This document shows positions 17,144 through 25,552 of a stretch of 64,000 bases of DNA, piece after piece (the first letter of the stretch is position 1; each line of letters begins with the position of its first letter). This DNA comes from Devosia neptuniae (GTDB lineage Bacteria; Pseudomonadota; Alphaproteobacteria; Rhizobiales; Devosiaceae): assembly GCF_025452235.1 (NCBI RefSeq), contig NZ_CP104965.1, positions 3,592,501 to 3,656,500 of the forward strand, read 5' to 3'. The notes under the pieces are model-generated. The model did not search any database. It saw only the letters and a program-made list of their open reading frames with translations, and was not told the DNA's origin. The position numbers and the translations under genes were made by a program.

Positions 17144-17944
17144 ATGAGCAAGACGACCGACGAGGCTCCCCAGAGTCGCTTTGCCCGGCTGCGGTCCACC
17201 CTGCGCCTGCTCTATCATGGTCAATCGCCCACCGCGCAACGCTTCCAGGCCGCGGCGCTGATTGTCGATCTGGCCATCATCGTCTTCTTCATTCTCACCC
17301 CGTTGCTGCGCGAGAATGCCTCGTTCCTGTGGATCGATTATTCGATCGCCGCGCTGCTGGCGGCAGACCTAATCGCCCGCGCGCTAGCCTCCACCGATGT
17401 GCTGCGCTGGATGCGGCAATTTCCGGTGATCATCGACATCTTCATCCTGTTGACGCTGCTGGCGCCGACCTGGCTGGTCAATCTAGGCTTTTTGCGCATC
17501 ATGCGGCTGTGGACGCTGACGCGGTCCAGTTCGTTTTGGCGACCGCTGCGCAAGCGCGGGCTGGAGACCTATCAGCCCACCGTGCAGGCGGTAATCAACC
17601 TGCTGGTTTTCCTCTTCGTGGTGACCGGCTTTGTCTACACCGCCTTCGCCAATGAGGATTCCGGCATAGCGGGCTATGTCGATGCGCTCTATTTCACCGT
17701 AGCCACGGTCACCACGACGGGGTTTGGCGATATCGTCCTGCCCGGCACCTGGGGCAAGCTGGCTTCGATCGTCATCATGATCATCGGCATTTCGCTGTTC
17801 GTGCGATTGGCTCAGTCGATCTTTCGGCCATACAAGGTTCACTTCCCCTGCCCGCAATGCGGGCTGCAAAAGCACGATCCAGACGCCGTGCATTGCAAGG
17901 CTTGCGGGCATGTCCTCAACATTCCCGATCACGGCCACGATTAG
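17144..17944 (+). CDS. voltage-gated-type potassium channel with C-terminal zinc ribbon
   Basis: A 266-residue integral membrane protein with six predicted membrane segments. An S4-like helix near residues 125-140 carries regularly spaced Arg residues, and the pore loop holds the selectivity filter TTTGFGD near residue 193. The cytosolic end has a zinc-ribbon pattern (CPQC near residue 238, then HCKACGH about 14 residues later) instead of a cyclic-nucleotide or RCK domain. GAGGA precedes the ATG. It is convergent with the sensor kinase, overlapping by four bases. Channel identity is firm; gating by zinc or redox is speculation. Confidence 0.85.
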   Translation: MSKTTDEAPQSRFARLRSTLRLLYHGQSPTAQRFQAAALIVDLAIIVFFILTPLLRENASFLWIDYSIAALLAADLIARALASTDVLRWMRQFPVIIDIFILLTLLAPTWLVNLGFLRIMRLWTLTRSSSFWRPLRKRGLETYQPTVQAVINLLVFLFVVTGFVYTAFANEDSGIAGYVDALYFTVATVTTTGFGDIVLPGTWGKLASIVIMIIGISLFVRLAQSIFRPYKVHFPCPQCGLQKHDPDAVHCKACGHVLNIPDHGHD

Positions 17945-20637
17945 CGCAGCACGGCCAGCCGCACGCGGAAACATGCGCCGGGAAGCGGGCCGGCGACCAG
18001 ATCCAGCGAACCGTTCATGCGGGCCACGATCTGCCGGCTGATAGCGAGGCCTAGGCCGGCGCCGCTTTGATCGGCTGAACCATGCTGTCCGCGCGAGAAT
18101 TTTTCAAAGATCAGACCGCGTTCGGCCTTGCCGATGCCGGGGCCGTTGTCGGCTATTTCCACGACATAGAAACCGGCGCGGGTGGATGAAGTGACGCGCA
18201 GGATCGGGCTTTCGGCGTCGTTATATTTCACGGCGTTGGAAATGATGTTGATGAAGACCTGGCAGAGCCGATCGCCATCCCCGTCCACCATGGTTGCTCG
18301 CGCCCGGCTGCCGAACTCGACGCGCATGCCGCGCTGGCGCAGCAGCGCGTCGCAAACTGACAGGGCGCGTTCCAATGCCGCCTCGGCGTCGGTGGGGACA
18401 TTTTCCCACGTTCGTTCGCCGCGTTCTAGCGCGCTGAGATCGAGGATTTCGTCGAGCAGACGGGTCAGCCGCAGGCTCTCCTGGTGGATGGTGGAGACGA
18501 AGCGGTGGCGCTGTTCCTCATCGAGTTCACCCTTGTCGAGCAGGATTTCCGAGAAGGAGCGGATCGAGGTCATCGGGGTGCGGACTTCGTGGCTCACCTG
18601 GCTGAGGAAATCGTCTTTCTGGGTGTCGAGCACGCGGAGCTGGGCATTGGCGTCTTCAAGCTGTTGGGCGGTGGAGCGCAGCTCGGCCGAGGTCTTTTCC
18701 AATTGCTGGGAATATTCGATGACCTGCTGGGTTTCGTCGGCCATCTGCATGACCTCTTCGAGCGAGACTTCGACGCCGGAAACCACCTTGGACAGCATGA
18801 CATGGGCCGAGGCCGCGCCGATCGAGCCGGCCAGTTCGCGCTCCAACCGGCCGATAAATTCGGGCGAAGGCTCAAGCATGGCTGGCTCCACCCCACTCTC
18901 CCGCGCAGCGGTTTCGAACAGGGCAGCAGCGCGGCGTTCGCCCAGTACGCGCTCGGCGACGAAATAGAGGTCGTTGGCCGTGGCGGCGCCCCGCATGAAA
19001 TTGCGCGGCGCGATATTGCCGCGACGGAACACGTCGACAAAGACATTGGCCTGGATGCGTTCGAGCGTCGACTGGCTGGTCAGGAGCGAACCCACGACCA
19101 GGATGAAGGTGTTGAGCGACAGGCTCCAGAAGGCCGCGTGGGTGAGCGGGTCGAAACCGTCCAGGCCGAACAGGGCTTCGGGCCGCAGCCAGGAAATGCC
19201 CCAGGGGCCGTCGCGTAACAATTCGGCTACCTGTGGCGAGACGGATTCGAACGACGGCAGGAAGCTGCTCCAGACCCAGATCACGAAGCCTGCGGCGATG
19301 GCGGCGGTGGCGGCTTTGAGCGAGGCATCGCGCCAGAACAGCGCAGCGAGGACGGCGGGGAAGAATTGGGCAATGGCGGTGAAGGAGATCAGCCCAATCG
19401 GGGCCAGCGCGTCGGAGTCGCGGGTGAAGAAGAAGTAGAAAAACCCCAGCGACAGGATCAGCACGATGGAGAAGCGCCGCGCTACCAGCAGCAGGTGGCT
19501 GACCCCCTGCCCGTCCCGGCCGCTGGGGGTGAGCCGCAGCACGATGGGCATGACGATGTGGTTGGACACCATGATGGAGAGCGCGATGGATTCGAGGATG
19601 ATCATGGAGGTCGCTGACGAGAAGCCGCCAATAAAGGCGAACAGGGCCAACCCGCTCTGGCCGGCGGCCATGGGCAGGGTGAGCGCGAACATGTCGGGAT
19701 TGGCGCCGGCGGGCATCGTCGTCAGCCCATAGAGCGCGATGGGCAGGATGAAGATGCTCATCAGCATCATGTAAGCGGGGAAGGCCCAGCCGGCGACGCG
19801 GAGATGGTTTTCGTCGGAGTTTTCGACCACAGTCACCTGGAACTGGCGCGGCAGACAGACGATGGCGGCGATGGAGAGGCCAAGGGTGGTCAGCCAACGA
19901 TCGTCGAAGGTGTTTTCGGCGTCGAGCGTGAAGCCCTGCTCGGCCGCATTGCGGAAGATGGCCTCGAAGCCGCCGCCGATGAAAACCACGAATATGCCGA
20001 CGGCGAGGAGCGCGGCGAGCTTCACCACGGCCTCAAAGGCGATGGCCGCGACCACGCCATGATGCTGTTCCTTGGCGTCGACATGGCGTGTGCCGAACAG
20101 AATGGTGAACAGCGCCATGGCCGCCGCGACACCGAGCGCGAGACCCACATCGTCGATGCCGGCAAGGCTCCCCTGCCCGAATTCGGAGGCTCCGGCGACG
20201 GCCTGGATGGAGGAGGTCACGGCCTTGAGTTGCAGGGCGATATAGGGCGCGATGCCAATCACCGCGATGCAGGTGACCAGCACGGCAAGGCGACTCGACT
20301 TGCCGAAGCGGGAGGACAGCAGATCGGCGACCGAGGTGATGCGCTGGAGATGGCTGATGCGCACGAGGCGCCGCAGCACGAAATACCAGCCGACGAATAC
20401 TATGGTGGGACCGAGATAAATGGTGAGGAATTCGAGCCCGCTGCGGGCCGCATTGCCGACCGCGCCATAGAAGGTCCAGCTGGTGCAATAGACCGAGATG
20501 GAGAGCGTGTAGACGGCGGGGGAATGGAGGAACGATTTCTTCCGCTCGCGGGCGCGGCGGTCCCCGAAAAAGGCCAGCACGAAGAGCAGGCCCACATAGG
20601 CAACGGCCGTGGCGATGACGAAGTCGGCCGAGAGCAT
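17941..20637 (-). CDS. SLC5-STAC sensor histidine kinase (CbrA type)
   Basis: An 898-residue membrane sensor. Residues 1 to about 500 form a sodium:solute-symporter (SLC5/PutP-like) module with 12-13 hydrophobic segments. Residues about 520-620 look like the STAC linker domain that joins such carriers to kinases. A coiled coil (about 625-670) leads to the DHp box SHEVRTPM with His683. The ATPase domain has NAVKYN, DNGPGIG and GAGLGLAI. The ATG at 20637 overlaps the stop of the small membrane-protein gene by one base. It probably senses or transports a nutrient and phosphorylates the regulator encoded two genes upstream. All kinase boxes are intact. Confidence 0.88.
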   Translation of the reverse strand: MLSADFVIATAVAYVGLLFVLAFFGDRRARERKKSFLHSPAVYTLSISVYCTSWTFYGAVGNAARSGLEFLTIYLGPTIVFVGWYFVLRRLVRISHLQRITSVADLLSSRFGKSSRLAVLVTCIAVIGIAPYIALQLKAVTSSIQAVAGASEFGQGSLAGIDDVGLALGVAAAMALFTILFGTRHVDAKEQHHGVVAAIAFEAVVKLAALLAVGIFVVFIGGGFEAIFRNAAEQGFTLDAENTFDDRWLTTLGLSIAAIVCLPRQFQVTVVENSDENHLRVAGWAFPAYMMLMSIFILPIALYGLTTMPAGANPDMFALTLPMAAGQSGLALFAFIGGFSSATSMIILESIALSIMVSNHIVMPIVLRLTPSGRDGQGVSHLLLVARRFSIVLILSLGFFYFFFTRDSDALAPIGLISFTAIAQFFPAVLAALFWRDASLKAATAAIAAGFVIWVWSSFLPSFESVSPQVAELLRDGPWGISWLRPEALFGLDGFDPLTHAAFWSLSLNTFILVVGSLLTSQSTLERIQANVFVDVFRRGNIAPRNFMRGAATANDLYFVAERVLGERRAAALFETAARESGVEPAMLEPSPEFIGRLERELAGSIGAASAHVMLSKVVSGVEVSLEEVMQMADETQQVIEYSQQLEKTSAELRSTAQQLEDANAQLRVLDTQKDDFLSQVSHEVRTPMTSIRSFSEILLDKGELDEEQRHRFVSTIHQESLRLTRLLDEILDLSALERGERTWENVPTDAEAALERALSVCDALLRQRGMRVEFGSRARATMVDGDGDRLCQVFINIISNAVKYNDAESPILRVTSSTRAGFYVVEIADNGPGIGKAERGLIFEKFSRGQHGSADQSGAGLGLAISRQIVARMNGSLDLVAGPLPGACFRVRLAVLR

Positions 20638-20864
20638 TAGTCGCGCTCCCCGGGATCGACGCTGTCGCGCGGCATCCAATGGGTCAGCAGCGCCGTGGCG
20701 GCAATAATCAGCGCCCACCAGGCGAACAGATAAATGACGACCTGCGGCACGCCGAAATGGCTGATGGGCTGGCTGAAGATATAGACCAAGGGCGGCACGA
20801 TCAGCAGCGTGCCGAACACGGTCAGCACCAGCATGGCGGCTTCGAGCTTACGCCGCTCGGCCAT
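20637..20864 (-). CDS. small membrane protein of the SLC5-kinase operon
   Basis: A 75-residue protein with two hydrophobic helices (about residues 12-30 and 38-58) and an acidic C-terminus. It starts within the last codons of the response-regulator gene and its stop shares one base with the kinase ATG, so all three are translated together. Small two-helix partners are known for several sodium:solute symporters, and this may be such a subunit for the transporter part of the kinase. The sequence itself is not diagnostic. Confidence 0.65.
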   Translation of the reverse strand: MAERRKLEAAMLVLTVFGTLLIVPPLVYIFSQPISHFGVPQVVIYLFAWWALIIAATALLTHWMPRDSVDPGERD

Positions 20865-21231
20865 GATTACCCAGCAGGCGCCGCACGGCCCCAACGACGT
20901 CGGCATTGGCATAGGGCTTGGTGACGAATTCGTTGGCCCCCAGCTCCTCGGCGATGCGCTTATCCTGCTGCTGGCCCTTGGCCGTCAGGATCAGCACCGG
21001 CAGCAGGCGCGTATCGGCGCTGGCGCGAATGGTCTTGAGCACGTCGAAGCCACTGCGTTTGGGCAGCATCACATCGAGCACCAGCACGCGCGGTTGCAGC
21101 CGGCGCACGCCTTCGAGTACCGCCTCGCCATCAGTGACCGAACTGATCGTCCAGCCAGCACGCCGCAGGATGAAATCGAGCGATTCAAGAATGCTCGGCT
21201 CATCCTCGGCAATGAGTATGTCGATTGCCAA
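20848..21231 (-). CDS. single-domain response regulator
   Basis: A 127-residue CheY-like receiver with no output domain. The acidic pocket is AEDEP (about residues 8-12), the phospho-acceptor is the Asp in VLVLDVMLP near residue 53, the switch Thr lies in ILTAKG and the conserved Lys in FVTKPY near residue 105. It is the first gene of the operon with the small membrane protein and the SLC5-STAC kinase and is their probable phosphorylation target. With no DNA-binding domain, it must act through protein contacts or a phosphorelay. Confidence 0.9.
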   Translation of the reverse strand: MAIDILIAEDEPSILESLDFILRRAGWTISSVTDGEAVLEGVRRLQPRVLVLDVMLPKRSGFDVLKTIRASADTRLLPVLILTAKGQQQDKRIAEELGANEFVTKPYANADVVGAVRRLLGNHGRAA

Positions 21232-21286
21232 ATTTCCCCCTCATATCCGCAGTCTCCCCTCCGCAGATCGCGACACTAAAGCGCAA

Positions 21287-22906
21287 TCAGCTGGAATCGC
21301 CAAGCTGAAAACCCGGGGGCAGCAGTGGAGCGCGGATTTCCCCATTCGCTCCCGTTGGTGAAAGCGCTTCCTCCTGCCGGCTCGGACATTCACGCCGCGT
21401 GCAGAGCCGGCAGCTGGGGCCGACGGGAACGTCCGCGGATGTGTCGGAGAGATCGAGACCCGAGCCATAGATAGTGCGGTCGGCATGCAGCACGTCGCAG
21501 GCCAGCATGATCGACGCGGTGGGTGCCTGTTCGCGGAAAGAAGCCGTGCGGCGCTGCACGGTGCGGGCGATGAACAGGTAGCGGGAGCCGTCGGAGAAGC
21601 GGACCACTTGCCGAACCGGCGTTTCGGGCGTGCGGAAAGCGCCATAGATGGCCCAGAGCGGGCAGGCATGGCCGCTATTGGGCAGCAGCAGGCCCGGCAA
21701 GGGAAAGTGCTTGGTAAGCCGCCCGGCGGGGTCCGAGCGCAGGAAGCCGAAGGGTACGCCCTCCTCGCCCGGCCGCCGCAGGGTCACCAGCCGCTGGGCG
21801 ACCTGCTCGTAGCTGGCGTGGTAGATCTGGCAGAGGTGATCGATATCATAGGCCGCCGCCTCAGCATGTTGGCGGAACCGGCCATAGGGCAGGATCATCG
21901 CGCCGGCGAGGTACGAGCCCAAGGCGCGGGAGGCGAGGCGTTGCGCCACGGGGGATGAGAGCCGGGCGTTCTTGAGTTGCTGGGCAATCGCGTCTGGTGC
22001 GGCGAGTTCGCCAAAGAGCCGGGCAAGCTGGAATTGGCGGGTGGCGAGCTTGGTCGAGCCTTGCAGCCACATGATACGCTGCTGGCCGTCGAACCGGTAT
22101 TGGCCGGGAAAACCCTCGGGTGCAGTGCCGCCGATGTTGACGCTGATGCCGAAGCGTTCCTCCAGCAATTGGGTCAGGGTGGCCATGCCGAAGGGGCCGG
22201 CTTGCTCGATCTCGTCGCGCAAAGCGTCGGCGGCGATTTCGAGTTCGGGGAAGTGATTGTTCTGCTCGATCAGCAGATCGTCGATCTCGCGGGCTGGCGA
22301 AATATCGCTTCTATCGCGGCGGGCAATGTCGAATTGACCGATCAAATTGCGGGCCACGTCGGTCAGCGCCAGCGTTTCGCGGCCGATGGCGGCGAGGAAT
22401 TGCTGGCGTTCGGCCTCGCCCAGATCGGGCACGTCGACCAGGATTTCGGCGCTGGAGCGGATGGCGGTTACGCCCGAGAGTATCTGGTGCAGGAACTGCG
22501 ACAATAGCGGGTCCGAGCGCAGGCGATCGGCATAGGCATCGGCGCTGAGCTGGGCGCCTGTATAGGCCCGGTGCATGCGCGCCAGGGCCGCCCCGCTGGC
22601 GGGGTATTGGGCGACCAGTTCGCGGCGCTCGTCGGGGCGGAAGGACAGCGACTCAAGCATAGGGTCGGCAAAGGCTTCTTCGAGGTCTTGCAGCAGCTTC
22701 TGCTCGGCGCGGCCGGCCAGCTCGTCGATATCGATATGTAGATGCTGGGCGACGCGATTGAGCAGAGCCCCGCCGATGTCACGCTTGTTGTTTTCGATCA
22801 GGTTGAGATAGCTCGGCGAAATGCCGATCAAACGCGCCAGCGCCGCCTGCGAAATCTTCAACGATTTCCGGCGACTGCTGATGCGAAAGCCAATTGGCGC
22901 GCGCAT
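21287..22906 (-). CDS. XRE-type regulator with IrrE-like and Cys-rich C-terminal domains (RamB/short-chain fatty acyl regulator type)
   Basis: A 539-residue transcription regulator. Residues 8-62 are an XRE helix-turn-helix (SQAALARLIGIS, then YLNLIENNKR). Residues about 138-192 resemble the dimerisation helices of a histidine kinase. The middle (about 200-420) is the IrrE/DUF955-like domain, and the C-terminal DUF2083 part ends in a Cys cluster, CRLCTRRECPSR. This is the layout of RamB and related acyl-CoA-responsive regulators. A GGAGGG site precedes the ATG. It is divergent from the ABC importer at 23098 and probably regulates it through the palindromes between them. Confidence 0.83.
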   Translation of the reverse strand: MRAPIGFRISSRRKSLKISQAALARLIGISPSYLNLIENNKRDIGGALLNRVAQHLHIDIDELAGRAEQKLLQDLEEAFADPMLESLSFRPDERRELVAQYPASGAALARMHRAYTGAQLSADAYADRLRSDPLLSQFLHQILSGVTAIRSSAEILVDVPDLGEAERQQFLAAIGRETLALTDVARNLIGQFDIARRDRSDISPAREIDDLLIEQNNHFPELEIAADALRDEIEQAGPFGMATLTQLLEERFGISVNIGGTAPEGFPGQYRFDGQQRIMWLQGSTKLATRQFQLARLFGELAAPDAIAQQLKNARLSSPVAQRLASRALGSYLAGAMILPYGRFRQHAEAAAYDIDHLCQIYHASYEQVAQRLVTLRRPGEEGVPFGFLRSDPAGRLTKHFPLPGLLLPNSGHACPLWAIYGAFRTPETPVRQVVRFSDGSRYLFIARTVQRRTASFREQAPTASIMLACDVLHADRTIYGSGLDLSDTSADVPVGPSCRLCTRRECPSRQEEALSPTGANGEIRAPLLPPGFQLGDSS

Positions 22907-22933
22907 GAGAAGAGCCCTCCCAGCCGGCGCTCT

Positions 22934-22975
22934 GTCAATGCATTGACTATTATTGCGCCAGACGAGTGCAATAAT
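22934..22975. promoter_or_regulatory. candidate operator between regulator and ABC importer
   Basis: Two adjacent symmetric sites lie in the divergent promoter region: a perfect 14-bp palindrome GTCAATGCATTGAC (22934-22947), then an 8-bp inverted repeat ATTATTGC (22949-22956) and GCAATAAT (22968-22975) with an 11-bp spacer. They are close to the regulator start (22906) and about 125 bp from the importer start. They are likely binding sites for the regulator, inferred from position and symmetry. Confidence 0.55.
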
Positions 22976-23097
22976 TTACAGAATATTGCTGCGATTACAA
23001 TGCTGTATTGCCAGCGTTTGCAGGGACGGCAAATACTCCCAACGCGGTGAGTGATTGGCTATGCATCAATTACCCCGCGCCAATGAGGAGGAAATCG

Positions 23098-24453
23098 ATG
23101 ACAGTTTTCAAGCGCGGCCCCAGCCGTCGCCGTGTGCTGCAAACCGGCCTGGCCGGTATTCTCGCGACCGGCGTGGCGCCGCTAGTTTTCAGCCGTGGCG
23201 CCTGGGCGCAGGAGTTCTGCAACAACCCCACCGGCGACACCGTTACATTCGGGCTCAACCTGCCGCTTACCGGCGCCTATGCCGAAGAAGGCGCCGATGA
23301 GCAAAAGGCCTATCAGCTGGCCATCCAGCACCTCAATGGCGAGGGTGATGGCGGGCTGATCAGCGTGCTCACGCCCACCGCCCTCAAGGGCAATGGCGTG
23401 CTGGGCAAGAAGGTCGCCTTCGTGACCTCGGACAGCCAGACCAAGGCCGACGTGGCCCGGGCCGGCGCCACCCGCATGATCGAGCGCGACGGCGCGGTGA
23501 TGATCACCGGCGGATCGTCCTCTGCCGAGGCCATTGCCGTGCAGGGCCTGTGCCAGGAAATGGGCGTCATCTTCATGGCGGGTCTCACCCATTCCAATGA
23601 CACGACCGGCAAGGACAAGAAGCGCTACGGATTCCGCCACTTCTTCAATGCCTATCAGTCCGGCATCGGGCTAGCCCCGGCCATTGTCAACGAATATGGC
23701 GCTGATCGCCGCGCCTATCACCTGACCGCCGACTATACCTGGGGCTGGACCCAGGAAGAATCCATGAAGGCGGCCACCGAAAAACTCGGCTGGCAGACGG
23801 TGCAAGCCGTACGCACGCCCTTGGGCGCGGCGGATTTCTCGCAATATCTGACGCCCATCCTCAATTCGGGCGCGGACGTCTTGATCCTCAACCATTACGG
23901 CACGGACATGGTCAATTCGCTGACCCAGGCGGTGCAGTTCGGCATGCGCGACCGGCAGGCCAACGGCAAGGATTTCCAGATCGTCACGCCACTTATCTCC
24001 GAGTTGATGGCCAAAGGCGCCGGCGACAACGTCAAGGGCATTTTCGGCACCTCGAACTGGCACTGGAACCTGCAGGATCCGGGCACCGTGGCCTTCACCA
24101 AGTCGTTCGGCGCGGCCTATGGCGCCCCGCCCTCGCAGGCGGCACACACGGCCTATGTGCAGGCATTGCTCTATGCGGACGCCGTCGAGCGCGCCGGCAC
24201 ATTCTATCCGCCGGAGGTGATCAAGGCCCTCGAAGGCTTCGAGTTCGACGGCATGGGCAATGGCCCCACGCTGTATCGCGCCGAAGACCACCAGTGCATC
24301 AAGAATGTGCTGGTGGTGCGCGGCAATGAGAACCCGACCAGCCAGTTCGACGTGCTCAACATCTTCAAGGAAATCCCGCGCGAGGAAGTGGCCTATGACC
24401 CCGCCATGTTCGGCGGCGATCTCGGCCCGGCCGAGCCGGCAGCCATGTGTTGA
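23098..24453 (+). CDS. branched-chain-type ABC transporter substrate-binding protein
   Basis: A 451-residue periplasmic binding protein of the Leu/Ile/Val or urea-amide superfamily. The N-terminus has a Tat-like signal (PSRRRVLQTG) and a likely cleavage site after AWAQ near residue 39. The mature protein follows the type I periplasmic fold, with FGLNLPLTGAYAEEG at its start and SSSAEAIAV in the ligand region. A GAGGAGG site precedes the ATG at 23098; the reading frame open upstream is not supported. It is the first gene of a five-gene importer operon, followed by a strong stem-loop. The ligand is unknown. Confidence 0.88.
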   Translation: MTVFKRGPSRRRVLQTGLAGILATGVAPLVFSRGAWAQEFCNNPTGDTVTFGLNLPLTGAYAEEGADEQKAYQLAIQHLNGEGDGGLISVLTPTALKGNGVLGKKVAFVTSDSQTKADVARAGATRMIERDGAVMITGGSSSAEAIAVQGLCQEMGVIFMAGLTHSNDTTGKDKKRYGFRHFFNAYQSGIGLAPAIVNEYGADRRAYHLTADYTWGWTQEESMKAATEKLGWQTVQAVRTPLGAADFSQYLTPILNSGADVLILNHYGTDMVNSLTQAVQFGMRDRQANGKDFQIVTPLISELMAKGAGDNVKGIFGTSNWHWNLQDPGTVAFTKSFGAAYGAPPSQAAHTAYVQALLYADAVERAGTFYPPEVIKALEGFEFDGMGNGPTLYRAEDHQCIKNVLVVRGNENPTSQFDVLNIFKEIPREEVAYDPAMFGGDLGPAEPAAMC

Positions 24454-24460
24454 TCATGCC

Positions 24461-24486
24461 GGCCCGCCCCTTTGAAAGGGCGGGCC
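24461..24486 (+). promoter_or_regulatory. intra-operon stem-loop after the binding-protein gene
   Basis: A long GC-rich inverted repeat (about 12 bp per arm with one bulged C) directly follows the binding-protein stop codon and precedes the permease gene. Such hairpins often let the binding protein be made in excess by protecting the upstream mRNA or by partial termination. No T tract follows. Confidence 0.5.
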
Positions 24487-24520
24487 GCACCTAAGCTCGG
24501 CCTATCGCCTGGAGCGGACC

Positions 24521-25551
24521 ATGTTCGAAGTCATCTTTCTGCAATTCCTCAACGGGCTCGACAAGGGCGGCGCCTATGCGTTGATCGCGCTGGGGCTGAC
24601 CTTGGTGTTCGGCACGTTGGGCGTCGTCAATTTCGCGCATGGCGCGCTGTTCATGCTGGGCGCGTTCTGCGCCGTCATGGTGCGGCAATTCCTGACGCTG
24701 GAGACGGTCACCATCGATCCGGAACAGCTATCGCCCTGGGGTTCGCCGCTCGAAATCCGCGAGCCGCTGGTGCAAGCCTGGTTCGGCGATTTCGGTGCGG
24801 TGCTGGTGAATTATTCCGTTCCCGTCTCGCTCATCGTCACCATTCCCATCATGCTACTGGTGGGCATTGCGCTTGAGCGCGGCATCATCAAGCACTTTTA
24901 TAAACGCCCGCATGCCGAACAGATTCTCGTGACTTTTGGCCTCGCCATCGTGGCGCAGGAACTCATCAAGTCGGTTTTCGGGCCCAATCCCATTCCCCAG
25001 CCCATGCCGGCCGACCTGCGGGGCGCGGCCGATATCGGCGCCTGGCTGGGCATGCAGGCCGGCGTCATCACCTACCCTATCTGGCGGCTGGTCTATTTCC
25101 TCTTTGCCACCGTAATCATCGGCGGCGTGTTCGCCTTCCTGCAATTCACCACATTCGGCATGGTGGTCCGTGCCGGCATGGCCGACCGCGAGACGGTGGG
25201 GCTGCTCGGCATCAATATCGACCGCCGCTTCACCATCATGTTCGGCCTGGCCGCTGTGGTCGCGGGCATGGCCGGCGTCATGTACACCCCCTGCTCCCGC
25301 CCAATTATCACATCGGCATGGACTTCCTCGTCCTCAGCTTCGTGGTGGTCGTGGTGGGCGGCATGGGCTCATTGCCCGGCGCGGTGGCGGCGGGGTTCCT
25401 GCTGGGCATTCTGCAATCCTTCGCCTCGCTGACCCAGGTCAAGGACCTCATTCCGGGCATCGACCAGATCATCATCTATCTCGTCGCCGTCATCATTCTA
25501 CTAGTTCGTCCGCGCGGCCTGCTCGGCCGGCGCGGCGTGATGGAGGCGTGA
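24521..25551 (+). pseudogene. LivH-type ABC permease, frameshifted
   Basis: Inner-membrane permease of the branched-chain-type importer. The first frame reads normally to GVMYTP near residue 256 and then turns into low-complexity Ser/Trp/Arg sequence ending at 25432. The expected continuation (MDFLVLSF, then GGMGSLPGAVAAG and a final VRPRGLLGRRG) is open in another frame to 25551. One extra C in the five-C run at 25287-25291 would restore a single reading frame of about 343 residues. So one base is missing relative to the ancestral gene. Either this is a sequencing error in a homopolymer or the importer has truly lost this permease. The other four subunits look intact. Confidence 0.82.
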
Positions 25552-25552
25552 T

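Noticed and set aside
24461..24486. Terminator ending the importer operon after the binding-protein gene
   Set aside because: No T tract follows, and the four transport genes downstream lack their own promoter space, so an intra-operon stabilising or attenuating hairpin is likelier.
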